A stretch of DNA of 64,000 nt, taken from the NCBI GenBank assembly GCA_947683625.1, contig CANTUR010000340.1, positions 2,294,001 through 2,358,000 of the forward strand, in the 5' to 3' direction. Position numbers and translations under genes: made by a program. This stretch comes from Mallotus nudiflorus. Its lineage: Eukaryota > Streptophyta > Magnoliopsida > Malpighiales > Euphorbiaceae. Under the pieces are notes generated by a model. That model did not search any database and was not told the DNA's origin. It worked only from the letters and a program-made list of their open reading frames with translations. This document shows positions 45,640 to 55,789 of this stretch, piece after piece (position 1 is the stretch's first letter; each line of letters starts with the position of its first letter).

Positions 45640-46745
45640 ATAAAGAAAATAAAGTCCATTGACTATAAAAGCCGCAAAGGCTAGTCAAGCAAAAGATAGG
45701 ACATTCTCACTGTCCAGAAAACCCACAAAGGGTTAATAGGAAAAAATTAGGGAATAAGTAAAAAAAGTAATCCCACTAATTAGAAAACCCGTAAAGGGCT
45801 AGTCAGGCAAAAATTAAGGAAATAAAAAGTGAGTGAAAAATATTCAATTAGAAAATCTGAAAGGACTAGTTAATAACAAGAGTTATATCATATGATGTAG
45901 TAAATGTACTTATTTTGGCCCTAATTAATGAATCTTATTAAAATAGAAGTTTTGTCTAACATCGTATGTGCTATCTTATTTATCATGCATAAGTGCTAAA
46001 AAGGAAAACATAATATGAAAGTCTAATCAACTATGTGAGACCATTTTCAACTATGCCTTTGTTTATTCTTCTGTGACTCGTTATGTAAAGCTTGAGTCCT
46101 CTTGTATCTAGAAAGTCCTGGGGGCTCAGTGGCTTGAATAATAACCTTAGTCATGTAATTATCATCAGTGGTCTTATCAGCATCTAAAATTATGTTCCTT
46201 TCAAGAAACCTACGAGGCCATAAGTTCTTTCTTAATCTTTTCTAGAAAATCTTATCTTAGGGGAAAACTTTCAAAATTAATCGAGATAGTGACAATGAAC
46301 TATGGGCAACCATACTAGTGACAAAGGTATAGAGGAGTGAAGAAGGAAGAGAAATGTAGTCCTAGAATAAGAGCACAGTGGTCATACAACTCAATAGTTA
46401 TAAACTTCAGTCCTTAGTAAGGGCAGACCGATGTCATCTTAAAATTTATGATCCCATTTAGCCAGTCAACCCACTAGTCTGTGGTGTGCTTATCTTTCAT
46501 CTTTAATGGGAAAGATTGGAACTGGTGAGGTTGATAGGATAAAGGATTGGCATGAGCAGTAAGTAATCTTAACCTCTCCTACAGCCAAATTTGAAAAAAG
46601 TAAAAGACAAAATAATTAAAAGCCCGCCAAGTTAAAAACCTAAAAGGGTAGCTTAGGCAAAAATTAGGGCAAGCTTGATATGTTCAAAGCCCATAAAGGG
46701 TGTCTTATACAAAATTTAAGGCTAAAAAAATAAAAATATAAAAAA
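45640..46745 (+). repeat. Dispersed AAACCCGYAAAGGGCTAGTCAGG-type motifs after integrase
   Basis: At least five degenerate units of about 35 bases, each with AAA(A)CCCR(Y)AAAGG, a TAG(T) core and CAAAAATTAGGG, at about 45660, 45718, 45786, 46620 and 46675. The same unit occurs twice on the minus strand after the second Tat integrase (63500-63615). Between them no coding region is visible. Confidence 0.6.
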
Positions 46746-46759
46746 TATAAAAAAATATT

Positions 46760-47387
46760 GGGTTACATACTTGAAGGAGAAGTAAATTTCTCAAAAGACA
46801 GTGCTAGGTCTAGAAGTTATCTAACCCAATGATAGTCTCAGCAAGAATAACTGATATAGGGTCAGATCCAACTTCCACTTGCTCCAGAATACTCACAATC
46901 CTGGTATCAACATCTCTGTGGGAAGAGACCAAGAGGAATTGAGCATAAAGACATAAAGCAACTATTCTGGTCCAAGCAACATTATTCTTATCTTTATCTC
47001 ATATATTGTAATTAAGGAAGATAGGTTGATAGTTCCAAGGTTATGGGCAAGAACATGAATATCATCTGGGGCATATTAAAGAAAGCTACAAGTTTATTTG
47101 GAATTGCATACCTAAGTCAAGCAAATCAATAACTATAGTAGAATTGAATAAATATCCTAGAATACCAATAAATTCTTCAATTGTGGGACATAGTTATTGA
47201 CCATTTAACCTATAAACATGATTTACGAAACTCCAAAAAGAGGCCACAACATGTAGAAAGTTGTCATTTATCTTTAGGTGTTGGAGAGATTTCAAAGGCT
47301 TTGCATCAAATGTAAAAACTTATTCTAGTCATCATCATTAAGGTTCTTGAGGAACCATTTTATCATATGGAAAGAGGCTTAAGTCAT
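46760..47387 (-). pseudogene. Antisense DUF7745/PMD-like gene in the Tat element
   Basis: Minus strand. A start codon at 47387 lies about 50 bases below a TATA box and opens a frame with stops. Readable blocks are MIKWFLKNL, a frame with NNYVPQ and LCPTIEEFIGILG across a slip (47200-47160), FNMPQMIF, then ALCLYAQFLLVSSHRDVDTR (46990) and VGSDPISVILAETIIGLDNF (46880). The CPTIEEF and PISVILAET blocks match the fragment at 18960-19905 and the DUF7745/plant mobile domain group. It runs against the direction of pol, directly downstream of integrase. The function of the family is unknown; in Tat elements such genes are cargo of unproven use. Confidence 0.55.
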
Positions 47388-47435
47388 GCTGAAAGAGAGA
47401 AAATGAAAAAGAATAATGAAATGAGATTTCTTTAG

Positions 47436-47447
47436 CTATTTATATAG
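47436..47447 (-). promoter_or_regulatory. TATA box for the antisense gene
   Basis: The minus strand reads CTATATAAATAG, a textbook plant TATA box, followed by an AC-poor leader and ATG at 47387. It points away from pol, suggesting that the antisense gene has its own promoter. Confidence 0.5.
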
Positions 47448-48069
47448 GAAAGAATTTAAGGTTAAGTATAATTCAGATTTTCCTTTCCTGATAAACTTAA
47501 ATGAGGATAATAGATAATGAAGATAGTGGATAATTAGATAATTGATAAAGATAAATGGATAGCTAGATAAATATGATGCTAAAAAAAAGGGGCATCTGTT
47601 TAGTTAAGTTTATTTCAGGAAAAGGAAAAATTTGAAATCCATTTAGGTCATCAAAGTACACAAGAAAGAGCAAAGTACAACAAAAGTTAGAAATACAAAT
47701 AATTTGAATCAGTCATCCTGAGCTCTAAAATTAGGCCATGTGCACCATCCTCTACTAGGATCATCACGATGATAGGTATCTAGAGGTCCAATAGAAGAAG
47801 GCCCAATACCATATGGATTAAAGCTCAAATTAACCAGCTACTATAAAAGCCTCTCAATCTCATGCTCCATATCACTAGAATAACTCTATCATGATTAGGA
47901 AAACATCATTACATGCATTACATGCATACATTATGCATTTTCTCAATGTATATACTTACATGTTGACTGTTTGTGACATGCATAGTGAATAATCTTTAAG
48001 ACAAGGTAAGTCTGTACAAGTACTTTACATGTGTCTATAACCTGTTTTGTAAAAATTTTACTAATATTA

Positions 48070-49440
48070 GTATCTAGTGTACACATTGATGCAAGAAATA
48101 AATAAAATGGACTAATATAAAAAGTATCCATCGGGGAAAAGCTAGGAAGCTAAGCATTGCCAAAATGCATATGCTACTTAACTGGAGTCTAAATAGTAGG
48201 AGCCTAGTAGAACGTGGACCTATATAGGAGAAATACATCACCAAGTGTAACACCAGTAAAGCCCTATCATGACTAGTCCTAATATGCTGAGTAAAATGTC
48301 CAGACCTAGGACCCTTAAAATCATTAGCAATATCAGCAACAAGAACAATCTCATACTCAGGAACTATCTCAGTCCTTAGAGTAGTCTCAGTCTCCTCCTC
48401 CATCACCTTATCAATGGGAGAGCCAATCTCCTCAAGCTATGAATAAAGAATGAATGATGCATGAATTCCATAAATTACCTCAATACGGTCAATAGGAATA
48501 TGCTCAAAGTGATGCTTATGGATGAATCGCTAGTAATGTCGTGATCAGTCAAAGAAGGTCAAAGCATCATATCCTTGAAGTGTCTTTGTCAGCTTTAAAC
48601 CTCTCAAATGTGATTTATGCATCATCAAAGGAAGGATATCAGGTGCTAATGAATTTTCTTTCTTACCATGTACCACTCAACGATATTTAGCTGATGATGA
48701 TAGGTCTTAAGAGTGTTCCTAGCGTTGGCTAAATAGGAGGAGCCCCATCTCTACATCAGAGGGAGACTCCTATGAAAACTAAGAGCATGAAAGCCCTTAA
48801 TCAACCTAATCTCTATACTCCAAATCTAAAAGAAAAAGAAAAAGAAATTAGCAAGTCATATAGAAAGTAGGGATAGTGATAAGTAATGAAAAGAAGGCGT
48901 ACATGCAAGGTGTGCTAGAAGCCACACATCGTGACAACACCTCTAAAGACAGTATCCAGTCTATAGTAAAGATAGGATAATGCAATAGATCCCTAATCAA
49001 GAGTAGCAACTTAACCTAAGTCACGAAGATGGTCAAGTAAAGCAATGCTGACCTCATGACTAGTCTTGCAAAAAATGATCATGCCTAGTAGAATCAAGAG
49101 AAGACACCTAACCTTTTGAGCAATCTGATAAGGGGTAGTTGTAGGAAGACATCTAAATCCCTCGACCAGAGTTGAAAGAATAACATTCTTTCGATTCTTC
49201 CATATTAGAACGAACCCAATCAAGTTGTACATATCGACTCAATGCATCTTTAGGAAAACTGCAATAGCTAATGTTGAAAGGAATAGGACTACCTCTAAAG
49301 GCAATCCTAGTACTGGTAGAGAAACTTATAGGAGAAACTGTCAACTCGCCTACACGGGTGTGGAAAGTGTGGGTAGTATCCATCCACTGCTTGATTAGAG
49401 CAAATAAGGAGTAATGGTCAAAATTGCCTCGAGCTGATGG
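48070..49440 (-). pseudogene. Antisense plant mobile domain (MAIN-like) gene in the Tat element
   Basis: Minus strand from about 49440. FALIKQWMDTTHTFHTRVGE (49415-49350) is the N-terminal PMD signature (x-THTFH-x-x-x-GE). Then come RGSPIPF, a frame break, KVRCLLLILLGMIIF (49115-49070, the hydrophobic YLLYLLG helix), LLDHLRDLG, and after a stop WGSIALSYLYYRLDTV (48970-48920), the WGAA-x-L-x-x-LYR block. A gap (48700-48840) may be an intron or decay. The acidic C-terminal frame is 48406-48074. PMD proteins such as Arabidopsis MAIN and MAIL1 act in genome stability and transposon silencing, and related copies are carried by transposons. The same family is on the plus strand at 55790-60700. Confidence 0.7.
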
Positions 49441-49559
49441 AAGTGCAATAATGAATCGTCTAAACCTAGAGGCCTATATCAACTATATGATATTGTTTGA
49501 TAACTTGTGAAATAAATCTTGAGCTATATGAAAGTAGCCTATGAATTTCATCACTTGCT

Positions 49560-49800
49560 AGATGAAATTTAAGTATTCAAAAAATAGAATAAATAGATAA
49601 ATAAATTTGGATTAATTAATTAATTGACATATTAGTTAATTAATTAATTTAAAAAATTGAAAAAAAATTTAAAAATTAGAACGCCGATCAACATAGGCCA
49701 AATATTAACCAACTTTGGCCTAATGTCGATCGACATTTGAACAAATATTGATTAGGCTTTATGTGCAGACCAAATTTTGGCTTTTTGACACTATTTTTCA
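49560..49800. repeat. LTR-type palindromes upstream of the antisense PMD gene
   Basis: AATGTCGATCGACATT (49720-49735, a perfect palindrome) with flanking degenerate units GCCGATCAACAT and AATATTGATTAGGC. The same palindromes occur near the start of all three Tat LTRs (35850-35960, 51515-51640, 57950-58020). The spot is 250-300 bases upstream of the antisense PMD coding start. Confidence 0.75.
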
Positions 49801-50750
49801 TGTGTTCGATAAGTTATATAGTATACCCAGAACCAAATCCTATGTGACAGGAGTTTTCATGCATTTTTTTTATTAATTTCTAATCTAGTTTGAATAATGT
49901 TCATACTAGTCCACATTCTAAAATTTATTATGACTACTAACTTTATAGGTAGTTTTTTACAAGAATAAGCAAAAAAGAGGAAATGTTACCTCATTGCCAA
50001 CATCTATACACCTATGGAGGTGTAGGCAAGTCAAAGGGAGAATGGAAGAGCCTTCTCAAAGTCTAAGGTTGTTTTGAGGAAAATGAAGGGGTTAAATGGT
50101 TGGGTCTGTTGGAATGTCTGCTCTCTTATGTACTTTGTGTTGTGGGTCAGCCATAAGATTTGACAAATTGGATATCAGACATTAGATGATTAAGAAATTA
50201 AGAAATGAAAATTAATATGAGGTAAGGAAATAAAAAGGAAAAAAAATTAAGAAAGAATGAGGAATGAATAAGATATGCAAAATGGAAGTAATAAATAAAA
50301 TGGAAAATGTCCATTTCAGTCCCTTGGATATGCTTGTATTTAAATTCAAGTTATTTCTTTGCAATCCAATACACAATTACATTCTAATTAGGACCTAGTT
50401 CCTAATTAATTCATCAAAATACACATCATTAATCATTAATTTCATACATTTGTCAAGCATAAAATATAGAATATAAATACATAATTCAATTTTTGCATTT
50501 TACATGCATCCTTTAGATCAATAATCTCAAAATTCATGTTTGTTATATGCTACACAAAAGCAGTAATAGCAATTTCAAATTATTTTGTTATGCACTACAT
50601 AGTAGTCATAACATGAATTTCAAATTCAATATGTTATGTGTTGCATAGCAGTCATAGCATCAATATTTCAAATCTTTCAAATCAACAGACACTACACAGT
50701 AGTTATAGTGTTGCTATTAGATGGTCCACAAGAACTATAGTATATTTTTT
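49801..50750. other. Tat 3' region spacer
   Basis: AT-rich, no coding region. From 50535 to 50705 there are loose repeats of CAATATGTTATG(C/T)G...CATAGCAGTCATA (about 50-55 bases, three units), a smaller and older array next to the 84-bp one. Confidence 0.5.
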
Positions 50751-50754
50751 CTAA

Positions 50755-51115
50755 ATCATAGTTACTAAATGTCCCACAGGGAATATAACAAAATTCATAA
50801 TTGATAAACATCTCATAGGGAATATAGCAAAAATCATTACATATTTTGTTAAACATCCTATCGGGAATATAATAAAATTCATAATCACTAATCGTCCCAC
50901 AAGGAATATAACAAGAGTCATTACATATTTTTTTAAAGATCCTATAAAGAATATAACAAAATTCATAATTGCTAAATGTCCCACAAGGAATATAGCGAAA
51001 ACCATTTCATATTCCGTCAAACATCCCATAGGGAATATAACAAAATTCATAAACACTAAATGTCCCATAGGGAATGTAGTGAGATTCATTGCATATGTTT
51101 TACTGAATGTTCCAC
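50755..51115. repeat. 84-bp tandem repeat, about four copies
   Basis: Units built from two related halves, each containing (T)GTCCCACARGGAATATARC or CATCCYATMGGGAATATAAC, then AAAATTCATAA or ATTACATATTTT. On the minus strand the array happens to be open (50751-51146) and translates into a 28-residue hydrophobic repeat beginning FVIFPxG. I regard this as a by-product of a repeat length divisible by three. It lies between the antisense PMD gene and the 3' LTR, where Tat elements often carry satellite-like repeats. Confidence 0.85.
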
Positions 51116-51274
51116 AAGAAACATGGTGAAGCATAAAACATAACATCCTGCTTAAAATTGCATAAGCAATTTAAGTCTAAATCTATCAGTTAGGATACAA
51201 TTAGTATACTGATTCTTTCTTCCAAAATTGGATGCTTCTATTGCTTTACCATAAGTTTTCAAAAAAATAACATA

Positions 51275-51288
51275 AAAAAGAAGGCAAC
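51275..51288 (+). other. Tat polypurine tract
   Basis: AAAAAAGAAGGCAAC-like purine run ending beside the LTR start at 51289. Confidence 0.55.
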
Positions 51289-53562
51289 TATAAGCACCCA
51301 ATTTCATAATGCAATTGTGCATGCATGCGAAGAAAGCCCTTACAATGAAATTAATCTCTAGGTTCAATGTTTCACGAGTTAAAGGATTCAATTGCAATGT
51401 TTTAAAGTTTAAATACAAGAACTATAAGTTTTAGGGTTTAAATTAGAAAAAATAAACTTTTTAGGGTTTTTTTTGGAAATTTTCTTTGACATGTCGAATA
51501 CTTGTCAGCATTCAACCAAATGTCGATTGACATTTGGTCTAATGTTGATCGACATTAGCCAAATGGTGATCATCTTTTTACCTAATGCCAATCGACATTA
51601 GATAGATGCCAATCGGCATTTTGCTAAATACCGGTCGGCATTACACTGATTTTTTCTCTTTTTTTCATAATTTCTATCTTTTTTTCTTGTGTTTGATTGG
51701 TTAATTGGATGTAATTAATACACATATCCCACTTTGTATGTTTAAAGAAGTTTCCATAATTCATTCCAAATAAATCCTATCCTATCTATGTTTTTAAAAA
51801 TAAAAAGAATAAAAATCCCAGATGTTGATGTTAATGGTGCTACACAACTAAACCTTATATTCGCGCATAAGTGGTTGGTTAACTGGCTTTAAAAGCCAAA
51901 GGAAAAGTCTGTAGGAAGGGAGCTTTTTTTATTTTTTTAGGGAGAAAAATTATTATAAAAAAGGGTTAAGATTGATTTTTATTGAATGTAGTAAAGATTT
52001 TTTTTCTTTCTTTTTTGGAGAATGTAAAACCTAGTTCTTTACAGGAGGCCAAAAACCTCAGTTGTCAAAAACCTCAGTTGTTCACTTTCGATTTTTAAAA
52101 CCCTAGAAAACCAAAAAAAATTAAATTCTATTTTTAGTCTAGAGATCATGAAAGAGACATTATAGAGCCAATTCCAAACAGTTAAAATCATACTTTGAGG
52201 GGCCATCTAACTGCATATGCACAACATCCTTTTCACTTATTTGCTTCTTCTTTTCTTTTAATTCAATCTCTTAGTTTTAATTATTAAATTGATTACTGAT
52301 TAAATTTTGTTCTTTTGTCTTTCTTTTTTTCTTGTGTTCTTTAGTTCTTTTGGAATGAGGATTGGTTATGGTGCAGTATTTGAACAGTAACTTAAAGAAT
52401 CCATGGAATATGGAAAAAAACTTGTGAAACCTTGCATAATTTAGGACTTTTTTATTTCTCTGTGTTTTTTATTCATCTATTTTTTCTGGGTTGTAATTAA
52501 TTTCCTTTCAATTCTCTGCACTAAAATTTGGTTAGTAATTTAGGTATAATTTGATAAAATTTAATTAAATTTAATAATAGCAGTAGATTAAATTAGGGTT
52601 GAATGTAAGTTTATTTAGGATTTTTTAGAAAATCATGTACAATTGTTTATTTGATATATTTTGATATATTATTTATTTTGGATCTTGTTTTTAGGTTTAT
52701 TTGATCCTTTTAGGCCCAAGTCCATGATTAGGATCAATTCATATAAAATAGGTATATAAATGGTCTAGGTTAATTAATTAATTAAAATCAACATAGGCCA
52801 TTTTAGGTTAATTAGATTTAGCCCAAGCCAATAAAGCATTTTTATTTCTTTTAAAATTAATTTAGAGTTTATGCCCATTTTATAGTTAATTAAAATTTAT
52901 TTAGATTTAGCTCAGCCCATTTAATTTCATTACTTTTAAAATAAATATACTTAGGCCCACATTTCACCTAAAAGAAAATTAAGTTAGACTTAGACCCACT
53001 GATTCAACTTCTCCATTAAAATTTTATAGACTTATGCCCATTTCTTTAAATAAGTTAAAAAAAATAGACCTAGGTTTATTAAAATTGATAAGAATGTAGG
53101 TCCTTTGTTAGCCCACTTCACTTGTAGATAAAATGTAGAATTAGCTAACTTCTAAATAAAATTAACTTAGTTTAGACTTAAGGACATTACACATTGTATG
53201 AATGATTTTTTATATGTGATTTTATAATTAGTTTTATTAAGGTTAGATGGATGTTCAAATTAGGGTTTCATAAAATTTCATGTAATTAGAGAATGAAGTA
53301 ATAATTCATAAAGTAATCCTAAATGAACACGAGACTACAAGAAGTTAGTATTCCATTCATAGAATGTCTTAGTTATAGTTCTAGCTTTCTTTTAGTGAAT
53401 CGAGTACCACCAAATCAATTTGTCCCAGTTATTACCTTAGGTGGAAACTCCTTATCTCAATAGTTTGAATTTGTGATATAGTAGTGTGTTACCTAGGGCC
53501 TTAACCCTAAACAGTGTTGCGGTAGCTAAAATCTTAGGCACGCACTAAACTCTGTGTCTATA
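51289..53562 (+). repeat. 3' LTR of the Tat element
   Basis: 2274 bp, TATAAGCACCC to GTGTCTATA, pair of 35613-37947 with scattered substitutions and short indels (for example about 65 bp missing near 52490). Carries four palindromes of the AATGCCAATCGACATT type at 51515-51640. Confidence 0.88.
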
Positions 53563-53567
53563 ATAAT

Positions 53568-54825
53568 AAAGCATATATTATTCAAATAGCATACAAGATT
53601 TCCAGTCTTATAACACAAGCACAACAGTATTCCTAAATGTTGGCGATAGTAAAATAAAATTCAATACGATAAAATAAACATGCTTGTGTGAACTTTAAAG
53701 CTCTAGGTTCAAGAGATTATCAAGCTTTCCTCATTGAGAGTTTTAAAATGATAGCATAATTATACTAGATTGTATACCTTTGAAGTGTGCTTTGATAAAG
53801 ATGAGGCTGGGTTTGTTGGAAAAAAGGATCTAACAATATAAAGGAAAGGTTATATAGGAGTAAAACTTGTATAGGAAAGGGTTTCCTGAACCTTTGACCA
53901 AACTAATTTCTAGGTGTGTGAGTGCCTACACTTACTGTTCCTCTTTAAAATGGGATGTAGAGGGGTCAATTTATAGACAAAAAAGTGTAGAATAAGGTGG
54001 TAAAGGCAAGGTCACACAAGTATGAGTGTATTTTTATACATGGTCACATGAACGTGTGTGCGTTTATACGTGCACTTCAACACTCTATGTGCTCTTCATG
54101 GGTTCTACATGAGTTATTTTGAGCTTAGTTCCTATATTTTTTAGGCCTTTCAAATACATTTCCAAAGCTTGTTTTGCCAAATTTGGCTTTGATTTTAGCA
54201 CATGACACCTAGAGGTGTTTATATGAACTTGTCAGTAATACGCACTGATACTTTGGTTGTGTTAGACTATTTTGAGACCACATCTAGAGATGTTAGAGCC
54301 TTCCAAGCAAGTTTCTGAAGTATATTTTATCAAAATTGATTTCTATTTTTTCATGAAGTTAGGTCTAGATTTAACAAAATACGCACTGGCCTAACAAGTA
54401 GAGTATTCTGAGAAGTGTTTTCTCTCAATAAGCCTCTTGTTGTTATGATAATTCATATTTTCTAAGGTTAGAGCATAACTTAGTAGCTCGGTGATTAATT
54501 TTGCATACTTCAGAGGTGTTACGAATGAGATGACTGTAGTCATCTCAGGGATTAATTTCATCATTGGACCTTTTTGGGGATAATTAAATTTGACGTATGA
54601 TAGTTGCCTCCTGCTTCACATGTGTTGCATAGCCACCCAGCACTAGTGTCAATATACATGATGCAAAATGCAAAAATGTAAAAAACATTTTAGTAAGGAG
54701 AGAGGTACTTACCTATGGGTTGTCTCTAGATGTCTTGTCAAGATTCGATTATTGTGTTTTATTTGTTGCTATCATTTCTATAATTTGGTTATCATGCAAG
54801 GTACTATGCAATCTTATGATTAGTG
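53568..54825 (+). other. Right flank of the Tat insertion, with the inverted copy of 34466-34900
   Basis: Formerly joined to 35607. No coding region. 54230-54595 is the inverted relative of 34466-34900 (see that entry). Sequence 53930-54110 holds GTGTGTGCGTTTATACGTGC-type short repeats. This may be the 3' LTR or leader of a second Tat unit, but I could not fix LTR ends. Confidence 0.45.
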
Positions 54826-55212
54826 CGACTATAACCTTTTTTAGGTGTCATACCAATGAAGATGCTACTAAGAAAATTGTAGATGTGGCTATAACCTTCT
54901 TACGTTCCATGCAAATGAACATGCTCCTAAGCAAAATGCTAATGCGACTATAGCCTTCTTAGGTGTCACACAAATGAACATACAACTATAATCCTCTTAG
55001 GTGTTACACGAAATGAACATGTGACTATAACCTTATTAGGTGTCATGCAAAAAAACATGTGACTATAACCTTTTTAGGTGTCATATGAATGAATAAACGA
55101 CTATAACCTTCTTAAGTATCATGTCAAATGAATGTGCGACTATAACCTTATTAGGTTTCATGCAAAATGAACATAGGATTATAACCTTCTTAGGTGTCAC
55201 CTGAATGAACAT
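54826..55212. repeat. About 39-bp tandem repeat array
   Basis: About nine degenerate units of GCGACTATAACCTTCTTAGG plus TGTCATGCAAATGAACAT; the first two units carry about 20 extra bases (GCTACTAAGAAAAT). Confidence 0.88.
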
Positions 55213-55470
55213 GCTTCTAAGCAAATAAGAATGCTTCTATGTAGTGAAAGTGCTTCTAAGCAATGTGAGAGTGCTTTGTAGTAGTGAAGGTGCTTTTAAG
55301 CAATGTGAGAGTTCTTCTAAGTAATGTTAGAAGATGCTTCTAAGTAGTAAAAGTGATTTTAAGCAATATGGATGCTTCTAAGTAGTGAAAGTTCTTTTAA
55401 GAAATGTGTGAATGCTTATAAGTAATGTGAAGATACTTCTAAGTAGTGAAAAGTGCTTCTAAGCAATGAA
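55205..55470. repeat. About 40-bp dimeric tandem repeat array
   Basis: Alternating half-units TGCTTCTAAGTAGTGAAAG and TGCTTCTAAGCAATGTGAGA, six to seven pairs. Directly follows the 39-bp array, whose inserted GCTACTAAG resembles the start of these half-units, so the second array may have grown out of the first. Confidence 0.85.
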
Positions 55471-55789
55471 TAAGGTAGTAATGATGACACAGTGATAATA
55501 TAGTAGTAATGTCATAATGATGTAGTGTTGATGCATTAGTTTGTCATGCTGAGGATGTTATTTTAATTATTTGAGTTAATATATCCTTATAGTGAATTTT
55601 CCTTGCTCTTTATCTTTTATAAGATGTTGAGCTCTTTGAAGAAAGCGGTGCACACGCATTATCTTTAAATAGATGGAGTCCTTATCAATTTACTTTTGTG
55701 TGAGTTTGGAGCATATCTTATGCTCTAATGGAAGTTTAAGATTGTATAAGTGAGTGTGCAAAGCTTCAAAGTGCGCATAAAACCACATA

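Larger units (their letters stand above)
35613..53562 (+). mobile_element. Complete Tat-lineage Ty3/gypsy element with antisense PMD genes
   Basis: 17,950 bp with LTRs 35613-37947 and 51289-53562 and an exact target duplication ATAAT (35608-35612, 53563-53567). The order is primer site, gag, protease, G-patch, RT, RNase H, a second archaeal-type RNase H and integrase, all on the plus strand (38763-45621). A 5.7-kb 3' region holds two minus-strand genes of the DUF7745/PMD group (46760-47387, 48070-49440), an 84-bp tandem repeat and the polypurine tract. A G-patch and dual RNase H mark the Tat lineage. Extra ORFs, including antisense ones, and hypervariable tandem repeats in the 3' region are documented for this lineage. 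Pol has many stops. LTRs differ by about 9 bases in one 120-bp stretch, so it is older than Athila copy 2. Confidence 0.9.

Noticed and set aside
50751..51146. 131-residue minus-strand ORF with a hydrophobic 28-residue repeat
   Set aside because: It coincides with the 84-bp tandem repeat; the open frame follows from a unit length divisible by three, and there is no start context or family resemblance.
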